Of a stretch of DNA of 64,000 nt, positions 23,535-35,087 are shown in pieces. Origin of the DNA: Rapana venosa (Eukaryota; Mollusca; Gastropoda; Neogastropoda; Muricidae); the NCBI GenBank assembly GCA_028751875.1, contig CM054135.1, positions 55,867,962 to 55,931,961 on the forward strand, given 5' to 3'. A program made the position numbers and the translations under genes. The notes under the pieces are model-generated. The model did no database searches and was not told where the DNA came from. It saw nothing but the letters and a program-made list of their open reading frames with translations. Position 1 is the stretch's first letter. The number at the start of each line of letters is the position of its first letter.

Positions 23535-23639
23535 ATGATTGTAGTAGTAGTAGTAGTAGTAGTAGTGTGTTTGTTGCTGCTGCTGCTGCTGTTTATTGTT
23601 GCCGTTATCATCATCACCATCATTATTATTATTATTATT

Positions 23640-23672
<33 letters not shown>

Positions 23673-23735
23673 ATTATTATTATTATTATCATCATCATCA
23701 TCATCACGACCATCACAATCATCATCATCAAGCTC
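23535..23735. repeat. Trinucleotide arrays (AGT, TTA, TTG, CAT)
   Basis: Successive triplet types between the 23.8-kb exon donor and the degraded DNA at 23.4 kb. Confidence 0.9.
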
Positions 23736-23797
23736 CAAATAGCCAAGTTCTTCACGAATGTGCAGACTGGACTCCTCTCTCGACTCTGCTCACTCAC

Positions 23798-23999
23798 CCA
23801 GCCCAGGAAGGCTCCTGGCCAGAACACTCCACAATGGAGTACACGTACACATCCCCGGTGCTGTTCAATCGCATGTGTTTGCTGTGCTTGGTAGCCCCCT
23901 GCAGAATAGCGTTCTCCCTGTGCTCAAAGTGGAAGAGCCCTGGCTGGCTACATTGAGCGTCACGTTCTTCTCCCCGGAATAGCTGTACATGACGTCAAC
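23798..23999 (-). CDS. Gene 1 exon: IgGFc-binding domain, second segment, with a frame change
   Basis: The acceptor acattacag precedes a frame reading VDVMYSYSGEKNVTLNVASQ, which continues naturally from the previous exon. That frame soon stops. Another frame over the second half reads through KHSKHMRLNSTGDVYVYSIV and reaches a strong donor (GG before gtgagtgag). The G/S-D-V-Y-V-Y element matches the family position where a Lys-rich segment is followed by a D-V-x-V-Y/F-G strand. The two good halves are in different frames, so one indel lies near 23.92-23.94 kb. This is either a sequence error or a disabling mutation. Two potential N-glycosylation sites (NVT, NST) fit an extracellular protein. 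Confidence 0.6.
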
Positions 24000-24193
24000 C
24001 TGTAATGTATCACATACATTTACGTCAGAAGATCAGACGATGAGAAAGGGGGGGGAGGGGGGAGGCCGTGGTATTATTTTGGACGAATTGTTTTGCTGGT
24101 GAGGTAGGAAGGAAGGAATGAGACAGTAAGGTGTGGACAGTAGGAGTGAGGGATAAGGGAGGGGGGGGGGGTACAGCGATGAAATGGGCACAG

Positions 24194-24229
<36 letters not shown>

Positions 24230-24469
24230 ACACACACACACGAACAGACTGGATGTGATTGATTGATTGACTGATTATTACTAATAAATAAAAGGCATAA
24301 ATGACATAGAAAATGGCATTTAAAGGACCCCTAACATCTGTTACAGGAAGAAGTAATGACTGAGGGGATGAGCGGAGGATAGGGGGGGGGGAGGGGTGGG
24401 GGATGGCCATGATGCTAACTCCAGGGAGAAGATCCATCAGTGGGGCTGGATCCTGAGCTGCAGACCCGA

Positions 24470-24720
24470 TCAAAGCCGCCACACCACCACCACACCACCC
24501 AACCACATCATCCTAATCATCAACCTCATCTTCACCATCACCAACAGCCCCACCACCGTATCATCACCACCCTTTAAATTATTTCCCACCACCACCACCA
24601 CCACCGCCGCTGCTGCTGCTTTCATCATCATCATCATTATCATCGTCATCCTCATCATCCTCATCGTCGTCGTCATCATCATCATCATCGTCATAATCGT
24701 CTTTGTTGTTGTCGTTATCC
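24470..24720. repeat. CAC/CAT/CGT trinucleotide array
   Basis: Fills the short gene 1 intron next to the 24.74-kb exon end. Confidence 0.85.
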
Positions 24721-24739
24721 TCATTGCAGTCAAGGTGAC

Positions 24740-24849
24740 CTGAACAGGCTGTAAGCTGGGGTTGATGATGGTGATGTTGAGGGAGAGCTGAAAGCCAGGA
24801 CACTCGGTCTCCATGAACGTCAGGTAGAAGTCCCGACCCCCTGAACCAG
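24740..24849 (-). CDS. Gene 1 exon: start of IgGFc-binding domain
   Basis: The acceptor is a pyrimidine-rich tract ending ctggtcag. The frame then reads GSGGRDFYLTFMETECPGF and continues with a hydrophobic NITIINPS stretch. The G-R/T-E/D-F-Y-x-x-F-M pattern is the usual opening of the IgGFc-binding N-terminal domain (Pfam IgGFc_binding). The exon probably ends at CAG before gtcacc, a weak donor; ending there gives a phase-0 join to the next exon. Upstream the frame stays open through a hydrophobic stretch preceded by basic residues and an in-frame Met at about 24.93 kb, so this could instead be a first exon with its own signal peptide. The excellent acceptor makes an internal exon somewhat more likely. 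Confidence 0.65.
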
Positions 24850-25006
24850 CTGACCAGAACAAAAAGAAGTACGTTAAGTGTGTCAGGGTTGACAGAGACC
24901 TTCTCTCCTTACTCCTTGAAAACAGACCTGCCATCGTGGATATTGAACTCTCTCTCTCTCTCTCTCTCTCCTCCCCTCCTCCTCTCTCTCTCTCTCTCTC
25001 TCTCTC

Positions 25007-25620
25007 TACAAGGCTTATCAATGTTGCTTACCTAGATATAACTGGGAGAGACTGCTGGGTAACAAAAGTAAGAGAAATTTTATGTCAGACAGGTTTTCAG
25101 TTTGTCTGGGTGCAGCAAGGGGTTTGGGGATGTTAAAGCTTTTTACGTCAAATTTTAAACAGAGACTTGTTGACACCTTTATACAAGAGTGGTTTTCCCA
25201 CAATTGAAGAAACGCAATAGATATAATGACTATAGATCATTTTTAAAATAATTTTTGAAGAGAAAAATAAAATTAATGACATATACCTACTGCTTTAGGG
25301 TTGCTGTGTCTCAAATAAGATTTAATGTCCTGCCACTAAATGCAAATGTGCATCGTTACAGCGATTCTCTGCAAAACAAAACTGTCCTTTTTGTATGTCA
25401 GTCACCGAAGACGAACAGCATTTTCTCTTTGATTGTCCCATGTATTCGGATCTTAGAATTAAATTCTTGGGTAATTTAACTAAAGTTCCCATCCAATGTT
25501 GCTGCAAGTGTCAAATATTCACAAGATGCACAGTGTCTCCCGATATGTCTTCCACTCAGTTAACAGAAAGAAGAGATGTATTATATAATTTAACATATGC
25601 TATTGAGGTTGTTTTGTGAG
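25007..25620 (+). mobile_element. 3' end of a non-LTR retrotransposon ORF2
   Basis: One frame begins RLINVAYLDITGRDCWV and GFQFVWVQQGVWG. Later frames give RFNVLPLNANVHRYSD and then a Cys/His motif: a Cys, then EDEQHFLFDCPMYSDLRIKF. The C-x2-C...E-D-E-x-H-F-L-F-x-C-P pattern is the C-terminal zinc-knuckle-like segment common in animal LINEs. Frame changes near 25.13, 25.2 and 25.38 kb show decay. The fragment abuts a CT repeat just upstream (in gene orientation) of the first gene 1 exon, so its insertion may have separated that exon from any earlier one. Confidence 0.65.
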
Positions 25621-26159
25621 CTTGGCTGATTGATTATTTTTTTTTCCTTTTGATAGTGCACTGAGATGTCTTGAATTTACATCCTGGGTCAAGCACAGGT
25701 TTATGTTGCACGATGTTAGTTTTATTTTCAATGTAATTTTGGTTTCAATGTTCCATGCCAAATTTTCTGTTTCTAAGTTTGGATCGTTTTATGTTTGAAA
25801 TTTAGCAACATGTTCCTGTAGTACTATACCCATTTCCCCAGCTGGTTATATTGTAGACTAGGGCCGAAGTACCATTAAATCGCTTCAAAGTTCTCTCTCT
25901 AAGGGATGATGCAGAGATTGCAGGGTGGTCTGACGATGATAGGATATTGATGATGATGTCAATAATGTTGATGATGATTAGGTAGATGTTGAATATAGTG
26001 ATGATGATATGGATGTTGAAGATGGTGAAGTAGAGGTTAAGGGTTATGATGGTGACAATTATGTAAGTATTGATGGGGTTTGATGTTGATGTAGTTGATT
26101 AAAATGGTGATGATGTTACAGATAGGGAAGACGAGAATGTGGTGTGGTGTGTGTTGTGT

Positions 26160-26204
<45 letters not shown>

Positions 26205-26389
26205 TGTGTGTGTGTGTGTGTGTGGGTTGTGTTGTGGTGTGTGTGGTGTTGTGTGTGTGTGTGTTGTGTGGTTGTCTTCAATTTAACGTCTGTTCACTCT
26301 AAGTGATATTAGACGAGGGAAAAAGAAAGTGTAATGTAAGTTAAAGAAGGGAGAGGAAGGAGTGGAAGGAGAAAGGTTAAGAAATAGCA

Positions 26390-27200
26390 TCAGTGCTGGT
26401 ATTTTTGTACACAAAAAACAAAAAAAAACAAAAAAACCACCCCCCCCCCAAAAAAAACCACAAAAAAACCCCCAAAAACCCCCACCCTGAGAAAAGTAAG
26501 GATTAATACTTTTAAACAGGAGCAAAATATAAACTCAACAATGTGGAAACATGAAATAACAATAATGTAACTACAATAAATATTCAAGTGGACTATGCAA
26601 TAAACATCTGGCAATGGCAAAGGCTAGCTTGGATTTTCAAATACATTTTCCAGTAGACTGTTCAGAAAATGTAGGTAAAAAGGTTTTACAATAGGGCATT
26701 CAAATATGATATGAGTATTGGAAATATGATCCCCACATAGACATTTGACATGTTTACAAAATTTTGTAAGGAATGCATTAACTTCATTCTAAAATATAGT
26801 AAACTAACCCTTCTCACGGATATAAAACGCGAGTCTGTTTGAGAAGGAGCCAATAACAAGAAATATGGGCAGTGGTCAGACAACTTTTAAAATATCGTTC
26901 ATTGAATTGATCAGATTCTTTAAACTTACCCCATGAAGTTTGTTCTAATATTTGGTATCCCTCCTGTAGAGATATAAGGGAACATCCAGTTCTATCGATT
27001 TTCATGTCATGTCTTGCCCCCTTTTTTGCAGCTCTGTCAGCCCACTCATTTGAAAAAATTCCAACGTGAGAAGGCACCCACAAAAAGAAACAGGAATACC
27101 TCTTAAACTTAGGAGGTGTATGACATATTTAATTTCAAATAAAAATTCCGGGACCTTGAAGTTTGGGGATTTATAGCTACAATATGATTTGAGTAAACCC
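26390..27200 (-). mobile_element. RNase H and C-terminal part of another non-LTR retrotransposon
   Basis: Minus-strand translation gives FKVPEFLFEIKYVIHLL, then WVPSHVGIFSNEWADRAAKK, the characteristic RNase H segment W-x-P-S-H-x-G-x-x-x-N-E-x-A-D. Downstream, about 26.76-26.69 kb, a Cys-rich stretch with H-I-I-F-E-C-P resembles the C-terminal C-C-H-C element of the same ORFs. A frame change falls near 27.08 kb. It lies in opposite orientation to the 25.0-25.6 kb fragment and is a different element, not its continuation. Confidence 0.65.
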
Positions 27201-27404
27201 AAAAAGCAAAAGAAAGAAGGAATAGGGAAAAAATAAAAGAATATTTTAAAAGGCCAAAAAAATGAAAAAATTCACTTAATTTTGAACGATGTTTACCAAG
27301 ATGTACGATTTTTCAATTTAAAGGTGGTAGACAATCAGAGCCTGTTCATGTTTTTCAAAAAACAGTGTTTTGTGGTGTGTGGTGGTGTGTTGGTTGTGTG
27401 TGTG

Positions 27405-27438
<34 letters not shown>

Positions 27439-29344
27439 ATGTGTGTGTGGGGGTTGTGGGGTGTGTGTGTGGTGTGTGCGTGCGTCGCGCGCGCGCGCAG
27501 CGGTGGTGAGAAATGAAAATAAAAAAGTTTTTTTCTTTCTATTATTTATCTATTTTTTTTGAAAGGCGATTATGATGTAGATGTTTAGGAGGAGGATGGC
27601 GATCAGATGGGAAAATTTTTAAGGTGATGTTGATGTAAAAGCGAGGGACGATGGTGTAGGTAACGATGGCGTGGTTGTTGAAGGTGATAGTGGTGGCGGG
27701 AACTATGATGGGATGTCAAAAATGAAGATGAGACCCAAAGATGTAATATTTAAATAACAATGGAAACGATGGAAGATGGAAAAGACCATGATGCAGGATT
27801 TAAGATGATAATCGTGACGAAAATGACATACAGTTTAGAAAGGGGGAAGCGTAATGATAAATGGGTTTATAATTATGTAGAAGATGAAAGTAATGATGGT
27901 TATGTTTAATACTGGCTGCGCTGCTGCTTAAGTATGAAGAGCTATGGTGGGATGAGTAAATGGTAAAGATTGGGGGGGAGGGGGATGATAAAGATTTGGG
28001 GGTAATCCTGTAGCTTGCAGAAATTTAAAAAGGAAATGGTAAAATTTTTCTCCATGTCTTCCCCCCCCTTCCCCCAAAAAAGTTTTTTTATAGTGGCCCA
28101 AAGGCCCAAGTACAAAAAAAACCTTTTCAGTTTTTTCTCTCTCTCTCTCTCTCCCCTTCTTCTTCCTCTCTCTCTCTCCTCTCTCTTTTCCCTCCTCTTC
28201 CTCCTCTTCTCTCCCCTCTCTCTCAAAATTGTTTATCCATTTTTTTAAAAAAACTCGTCTCCCAAACCGGCAATTTTTAGAGACCTGAGACCGAAATCAA
28301 AAAAATTTGGTTTTTATATACCGAAAATTCTTTTAAACTTTTTTTAATACCCCAACTAAACTTAGGACATTTTTTCCTTAAAGGGATTCCCCAAATTTTA
28401 AAGCTTTTAAAAAATTTTAAACTTTTACCCCCTAAACCCGCGTCAATTTGAAAATTTTTTAAATTTTTTTGTATTTTGTATATTAATTTACCGGGGCCCC
28501 AAAAACCGTCAAATTTTAATCTTTCCTTTAAAATTTGTAAATGACCCCCCTTTTTCCGAAAAAACCCAAAAAACCAAAAAAAAACCCCTTTAATAAAGTT
28601 ACAACCAAACCCCTTTTGATTGACCCAAAAAACCCAAAAACCCAAAGGTTCACAAAAAGGAAAGATTTGTGAACCCCCAGGTGCTTTTTTTCCCCTTGAA
28701 TCTAGATCAAAAAAGCATTTTGGGAAAGGGCCCCCTTAAAAAGGGTAAGAAACTCCTCTATATCCCCGGAATCTTAACCCAAAAATTTAATGCATCTTAC
28801 GCACTTTAAACAGGGGAGAGGATATCAAATTTGGGTTTCATTTATAAAAAAGATAAATAGGTGAAACGTCTATCTCAAAGGTTACTGATTCACAAGTTTT
28901 TACAGCTGCACCCTTGCCCAAATTTCCGCCCCCATATAACACAGGGGGTTGTATTTGTGCTTCACTTAATAAAACAAGTCAAAAAAATTTTTTTTCAATA
29001 ATCGTATTTTTTTCAAAAAAAATTTAAACAAGCTTCTTTTTTTTTCCTTGCCAGATCTTTACAAAAGGGTTTTTGAAATAAGCTTTGTAGAAAAGCAGAT
29101 TTAAATTTTTTAAAAATACTTTAAATAAAGGGGCCATGTTTTTTCCTTTGTACATCCTTTTTTTCGGGGAGAGCTAGAGAGGGAAAGAGAAAAGAGAGTG
29201 TTTTGGAGAGAAAAGGGGAGAAGGAAAGAAGAGAAAAGGGGAGAGAAGAGGAGAAGAAGAGACAGAAAACCCGGGAGAGACGGGAGAGAGATAGAGAGAG
29301 ATAGAGAGAGACAGAGAGAGACAGGGGAAAAGACAGAAATTTTT

Positions 29345-29780
29345 TAAATTTTATTTTATTCTTTTTTTACCGATTTATAAGGGGAAATAAGCATTTTACG
29401 TGCTTTTTTTACATCCAGTCCCCCTTTGTTTTATGGGGTTTTTGAAAATTCTGTCATCTTTTCCCCCACCGGAAACATAATGGCCTACTCTTCAAAAACC
29501 GAACAAGATTTAACGTGTGCGAAAGATTTTCGACGTGCGTTCGCACCCCCGGGGCCTCGGTTTTTTAGTCTCATTGGGAAAGACTTTGGGGGAGAAGGGA
29601 ATCTGCTTAGCGCTTTGATTTTTTGTTTACAAGTTTTCCAGCGCTATATAAAAATTCCCATACTTTGATGATTTGATGATGCATTGATGTTAACCCCGGG
29701 GGAAAAGATTCCCCTTGAAGGGGAAATGGAACCAGGGTCGTCAGATTGCCAGCGCAATTTTTAAAACCCACTAGGCAATT
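29345..29780 (-). repeat. SINE-A with nested SINE-B/C tail, corrupted
   Basis: The minus-strand body of SINE-A (reverse of gtaggccattatgtttccgg) is interrupted at 29605-29665 by agcgctttgatttttt...agcgctatataaaaattcc, the SINE-B/C tail. SINE-A head sequence follows (cagattgccagcgcaat, cactaggcaattcccgc). Confidence 0.6.
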
Positions 29781-30499
29781 CCCGCCCCCGGGGGGGATTT
29801 AGGATAAATGAAATAAAAATTTTTTTCACATGCAAAAATTGTCTGAAACATAACATTTTCCCGTAATTTGTCTTTTTGGGGGTAGACCCACATAAAATAA
29901 AAAAAGGGACCTTTAAATTGATCATTTTGTTTTTGCATAGTTAACATCTACAGATGAAAAATTTGTTTGGACAAGTACAAACACTTTCTGTTTTTTCGGG
30001 CACAGCAACCCCAATAGTTTTTAAAACCGAGAAGTAAAAATTGCGGGAAATTTGAAAAATAACCTTATGACTTTTGAAATAAAAGGGAAAACACCCCGGA
30101 TAAGCTCAACTTTTGTTTTTTTGATTTTTTCCGCACGGGTAGAGGGGAAAGGGGAACTTCCATGTACCAATGGTAAATTTGTTCCTGGGGGTTTTAAAGT
30201 AATTTTTAACTCCAGTAGCTGACTTGTCACTTCCACCCCCGGGGGTTTTATCCAAATTTTTGGAAAAAAAAACGGGGGCGTTGTAACCCGGGCCTCGAAC
30301 CCCGGGCCGGTTTTTTAAAATTGGCTTTTGCATTTGTCTTTCCCTGTTTTTTTTGGGTCTTTGGTAAAATTTCCCTTTGGTTTGGGGCCAATTCCTTTTC
30401 CAAGTCTCCATATGTTTTGGGGTTTTTTTTTTTAAATTTGGGGGGTTTCCCCCCCCAAAATCGACAGGTTGTACTGGGGGTTTTTTTCATTGGGATACC

Positions 30500-33430
30500 A
30501 TTGCAGTAACGAGAACTTCTTGACTGACCTGACCCATTGGGGCTAGGAGAAAGGGGATGGAAAAGGATTTGGTGAGACATTGGGGCTGAAAAGGGCCAAA
30601 ATTGGGACAGTGGCCCAAAAGAAAACAAAACACCAAATGGAAAATGGAATTTTTTTTCAGAAAGGGGAAATAGCGGGGTGCATTATTTTTGCTGTCACCG
30701 GCTTCCCGCGGGTTTTCAGCAACCCGGGGGTCGGCCCAAACCCAAAAAAACATTTACCAATACAAATCTATGCACCATATCTGACCACAGATGAAGAAAG
30801 TAGAAGAATTTTTCGAAAAAATCTTGGAAAAGAAACCCTTATGAAAAAAAACCCAAGAAAGGGCATCATCATTTCCCCAAAGGGATTTTAACGCCAAAGA
30901 AAGGGCCTGAAATCTTAAACCAATGGGGCCCAACAGTTGTCAGTTTGGAACTGGGAAAACCCAAAGACCCGGGGACAAAGTCGCTGGAGTTTTGCCCTTT
31001 CACCCACAGACTTACCATTGCCAATACCCCCTACCCCCACAAGCAGCCCAAAGGGGACAAACCTGGCAGGGGGGGCCCAAAAGGAAAAAATCCATAACCA
31101 AATAAAATTTTTTCTTAACAAACCCCGGCGCTTCAAAACCAGCATCAACAGAGCCCGAACAAGAAACCCACCCCCCGAGGGTGGGGCTTGGGGGGCGACC
31201 CCGACCTTGTTCTGCGGTATTCAAAATGAAGCTAAAAAAAGCAAACCGCTTGCAAACCCACGTAAACAAATTTGACGTGGACAAATTTTGAAAAAACCAG
31301 GGGTTGGGCGAGGACACTTCCCCAAATAAGCTTTTGGGGGGACCCCTTTTTTTGGCAATTTAAACCCCCCTGGGCAATGAAAATCAAAGACCCTCACCAA
31401 CAACTTTAATGAGGCAGTTTCCCAGAGAAAAAAGCAGAGGGGGTACTCGGTTTGTTTAGGGGAAAAAAAACACCAGCCTGGGGCTTCCAATTACATCTTG
31501 GGGCCTCTGCGATCAAGAAAAAAGGGACTGGAAAACCAAAACCCGGTCTTCCAAAACCCAAAAAAATACCGGGAGGCCAACAATCTTTTGAAGAAGTCAA
31601 TGTTAAAAGGCCGAGAGAAGTGGTTTAGGATCAAAAGGGATGAGAAAACGAAAAAAAAACTTTAAAGGGGCAAAAGTAAAAAGGGAACGGGCAACCCCGG
31701 AAACTCCAAAACCACTTTTTAAACCAAACATCAGTCATTGAAGACAGCCCAGGGAAACCTTTTCCCCACCCAAAAACTCAGGGGGCATTTAACAGGGGGT
31801 CTGGGGGGGATTGTCAAAACTGTTTCAACTAAACCCCAAAACAACCCGACAAGAGAAAAATAGAAGAGAAAGCAGCAACATCAAAAGCAAACCCCCGCCA
31901 TTTCCATAAATGAGGGAAGAATTGGAAGAAACCATCCGAGGTAGGAAAGTCCCCAGGAGCAGGCCCCAAAAACCAGCAGAGCTGTCAAGCATGGGGCGAA
32001 ACAGTCATCCCCATGTTCAGCTATCGGGGCAGAAAATTTGGGGGAAAAAAAACAAATGGGCCAACAGAATGGCCCCAAAAACACTCATCAAAACCCCTGC
32101 CCAAGAAGGGGAAATTTTCGCCAAAAGCCAAAATATTCAAACAATCAGCCTCATCAAAAACCCCACCAGCAAAAAATCATGCTCAAAGTTTATTTTGAAT
32201 CGACTCAAGAAGGAGGGCAGAAAAAAACAAACCCTTTCCGAGGGAAAAACTGGGTTTAAGGGCAGGCCCGAAACAAATCGAACAAATTTTTAACTGCCAC
32301 ATCCTTTATGGAAAAACATCCTTCAACATCAGAGAGACCTGGTTTTCCCCAATTCCCTCGACTTCAAGAAGGCTTTCAAAGAGTATGGCACGGGAAAGGG
32401 TTTTGGGAGGTCCTCGAAATTTTTTGGCATTGGGAAAAGGACTAGGGAAAACCCTTTAAGCCCCTATAAACACCCCCAGCAGTGCAAATCCTTTTTGAAC
32501 AATCGGTCGGGACTACTTCCAAAACCCCCAGTTGGGGGGGCCGGGAAAGGGTGCCTGTTACTCCCCGGGCCCGGTTTTTAACTTTCTTGGAAAACATTAT
32601 GAGGGGAGACCCCCCATGACCCTTTCCCCTCTACCCCTCTCCATTTTGGGGGCAGGGCCCCCTCAAAAAACCTTTCGGTTTTCCGAAGACATTTTACCTC
32701 ATGGGGGGAAAATAACACAGAGCTGCCCAAATCTTACCCACCAGACTTGGGAAAAAGAGCTGGGGCATAAGGGATTTGGGGGTGAGTCGGAGAAAAGTTT
32801 AAATTCCTTTTTAACAGAAGACAAAAGCCCCTGCTAAAAAAATTTTTTATGAACGGCCAAAAACTGGAGGAGGGAGACGCTTTTAAATACCCTTTGGGGG
32901 CTAAAACCCTTTCAAAGGGGCCCGGGGGATCGACGACAGAAATCAAAGTCAGAAAGCCATGGCAGGGATTTTCCCCCATGACAAAACCACCACCATATGG
33001 GAAAAGTTTAAAGGGGATCAGTTTCCCCAAACAAAAAAAAGCTCAACCCAAAGCCCTAATTTTGACTATCCTGCTGTACGGGAAATGAAACCTGGCCTTT
33101 TACGCTGAAACAGCAAACGGAAAAACCCGTCCCTTTGGAAAAAAAAAATGCCCTAGAAAACTAAATGGGGATATCCCGGAGAGAACGAAAGACCAATGGA
33201 ATTTTTCAAAGGGGTCAAAGAGCACGGCTTGGGAAGGGGGCCCCAGGAACCCCCCTTTTCACCATCGTCAAGAAGAAAAAACTGGGCTTTGGGTTTGGGC
33301 CCGTCACCCCGCCCCCCAACCCTCTGCCAAAAAAAAGTATGCAGGGAAACACCCAAGGTGGCAGAAAGAGGGGAAACGAACAAGTCATGATGGAAAAACA
33401 TCAAGAATGGACCCCGGATGAATGACTCGG
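30500..33430 (+). mobile_element. RTE-like non-LTR retrotransposon, decayed and/or mis-sequenced
   Basis: Translated pieces in changing frames follow the order of an endonuclease/reverse-transcriptase polyprotein. About 30.77 kb has QIYAPYLTTDEE (the Y-A-P strand of the endonuclease). About 31.1 kb has HNQIKFFLN and RFKTSINRARTR. About 31.94 kb has KVPRSRPQKPAEL (RT motif K-S-P-G-x-D-x-x-P-A-E-L). About 32.13 kb has QNIQTISLI, 32.36 kb DFKKAFKEY, 32.67 kb RFSEDILPHGG (position of the catalytic F-A-D-D), and 32.85 kb MNGQKLEEGDAFKY. About 33.34 kb has MQGNTQGGRKRGNEQ. Stops and shifts occur every 30-100 codons. Boundaries are approximate. This copy is not active as read. Confidence 0.75.
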
Positions 33431-33479
33431 GACTACTTTCGCAGAGCCGAGGCCCAATGGATGGAGGAGGGTTTCGCAT

Positions 33480-33620
33480 GCAGAACGCATGCAGAACATT
33501 TTTGCGCACCGATTAAAAAAACCGTTCCGCTAATTTTGAAAAAGTAAAGGCCCTTGTGTGGCCCCTGGGAACGAAGACCAAATTTTAAAAACCGCTTGCA
33601 TGCGCAAAAAAAAAAATTAT
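33480..33620 (+). repeat. SINE-A fragment, corrupted
   Basis: cgcatgcagaacattttt, then the gttccgctaattttgaaaaa core of the body, at the end of the degraded block. Confidence 0.55.
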
Positions 33621-34047
33621 TTAAAAAAAAGTCATCTGACCCCTTTTTGGTTGTTGCTTTTCAAGGAAATTTAGGCTATATAAATTCCAAACATTATTTT
33701 TTATTATTATTATTATTTTAAATTATTTTTAAAATTTTTATTATTTTTTAAACCCCGGCATCGTCTTTCGTGTCTCCCCCCACGACCACCAAGGTCACGG
33801 GTCTGATGATGATGATGATGGAATCACTACAAATCATTATTTTTTGTCACATAAAGGATGAACAAAACATCAGAAGACACACAAATGTGAATAACATTAA
33901 ACTGAAGATATATATACACACAGCTTCGGACAAAAAAATAACATCCCATCAAGCCCTCCTGTAATGGGGGAGGGAGGAATGGCAACTGACAAACTGTGTA
34001 ATATTCTTCAGATGGCATAGCATGTAAATTATGTACTGTTTAAAATG

Positions 34048-34127
34048 CCGTTGTGTATGTATGTATGTATGTATGTATGTATGTATGTATGTATGTATGT
34101 ATGTATGTATGTATGTATGTATGTATG
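34048..34127. repeat. (ATGT)n microsatellite
   Basis: About 20 uninterrupted tetranucleotide units. Confidence 0.95.
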
Positions 34128-34594
34128 CAGGAATGCTGTATACACGCTATTTCTTTGTTATGTACAATATTGAAGTGCATTCATGAACATGCGACTATTG
34201 CTAGTTAACGTTTATTGGTATTGATAATGCTTGTCGTGCATAATATATGTATTTGTAACAACAAAAGAAATTTTAAAATATTTTTAAAAAAATAAAATTT
34301 TGTCATCCATTCCAGAGAGAGAGAGAGAGAGAAAGGGGGAAAGGGTATTCTATTTGGGATGTAGGCTATATAACTGAAAAGAATAAACAATTGTTTTTAA
34401 AGACACAAGTAATGAAAGAAGTGTAATCCTACGCTGAAAAGAAGGGTCAACAGAGCAATTGTAGCACACATCTAAGGGAAACCCTGCTACTTCTTGAAAA
34501 TCAAGACATTAGACAACGTTCAACACTTCCACGTTGGAAATGTTTAGAGGCCATTTTATTCGATGGGGGAAAATATTATCATCATCAAATACTG

Positions 34595-34598
34595 CAAA

Positions 34599-34633
<35 letters not shown>

Positions 34634-34735
34634 GTCTCTGTCTGTCTGTCTGTCTTCTGTCTCTCTCTCTCTCTCTCTCCCCTCTTTTCTCTCTTGCTCT
34701 TCTCTCCTCTCTCTCTTCTCTCTCTCTCTCTCGCA
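34595..34735. repeat. (TCTG)n and CT microsatellite
   Basis: TCTG units 34595-34655 then CT-rich to 34735. CA/CG arrays follow at 34928-35025. Confidence 0.9.
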
Positions 34736-35087
34736 AGAGAACCCAAACTATCTCATTCTAGTAGGTCTACATTCAGCAAAGTGATTGGACCCAGAAAAAA
34801 ATATATCTATAATTCAGCACCTTGTGACTTGATGGGGTGCACCAACAATCTAATTTCAAATACAGTCTCACATTCCTCAGTTCCCCCTAGCCAGTTTTGA
34901 ATAGCCAACAAGACTGATTTTGATTCAACACACACACACACACTCATACACACACATACACACACTCACACACTCACAAACGCGCGCGCGCGCGCGCGAA
35001 CACACACACACACACACACACACGTTACGAAACCACAAAAATGGAGGATGAAATGTGTGTGTGTGTGTGTGTGTGTTTTAAATTTTA

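Larger units (their letters stand above)
7935..24849 (-). other. Gene 1 span: IgGFc-binding-domain, mucin-stalk, single-pass membrane protein (broken reading frame)
   Basis: Exon-like islands lie in one order on the minus strand: 24849-24740, 23999-23798, 21637-21453, 18398-18291 (weak), 14414-13971, about 10600-10432, and 9081-7935. Read in that order they follow the expected course of an IgGFc-binding domain, then a Cys-rich segment, a Ser/Thr/Pro stalk and a transmembrane helix. Most islands have a good acceptor and a usable donor. Proteins of this layout are, from memory, expanded in molluscs and are likely extracellular recognition or mucus-associated surface proteins; no function is demonstrated here. 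At least three islands change frame internally, and part of the domain between the 23.8 and 21.6 kb exons is not found. Introns hold SINEs and simple repeats. It is either a young pseudogene or an intact gene with assembly indels. The 5' end is uncertain. Confidence 0.65.
27200..33700. other. Block of abnormal, homopolymer-rich sequence
   Basis: Runs of four or more identical bases are far denser than in the rest of the window. Recognisable repeats inside (SINE-A at 29.4 kb, the LINE at 30.5-33.4 kb) differ from better copies mainly by neighbouring bases turned into the same base. Outside those elements nothing is identifiable. Milder signs occur at 21.7-23.5 kb. Confidence 0.6.

Noticed and set aside
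26140..26280. GT array as possible telomeric or subtelomeric repeat
   Set aside because: The unit is plain GT with TTG interruptions, not a TTAGGG-type repeat.
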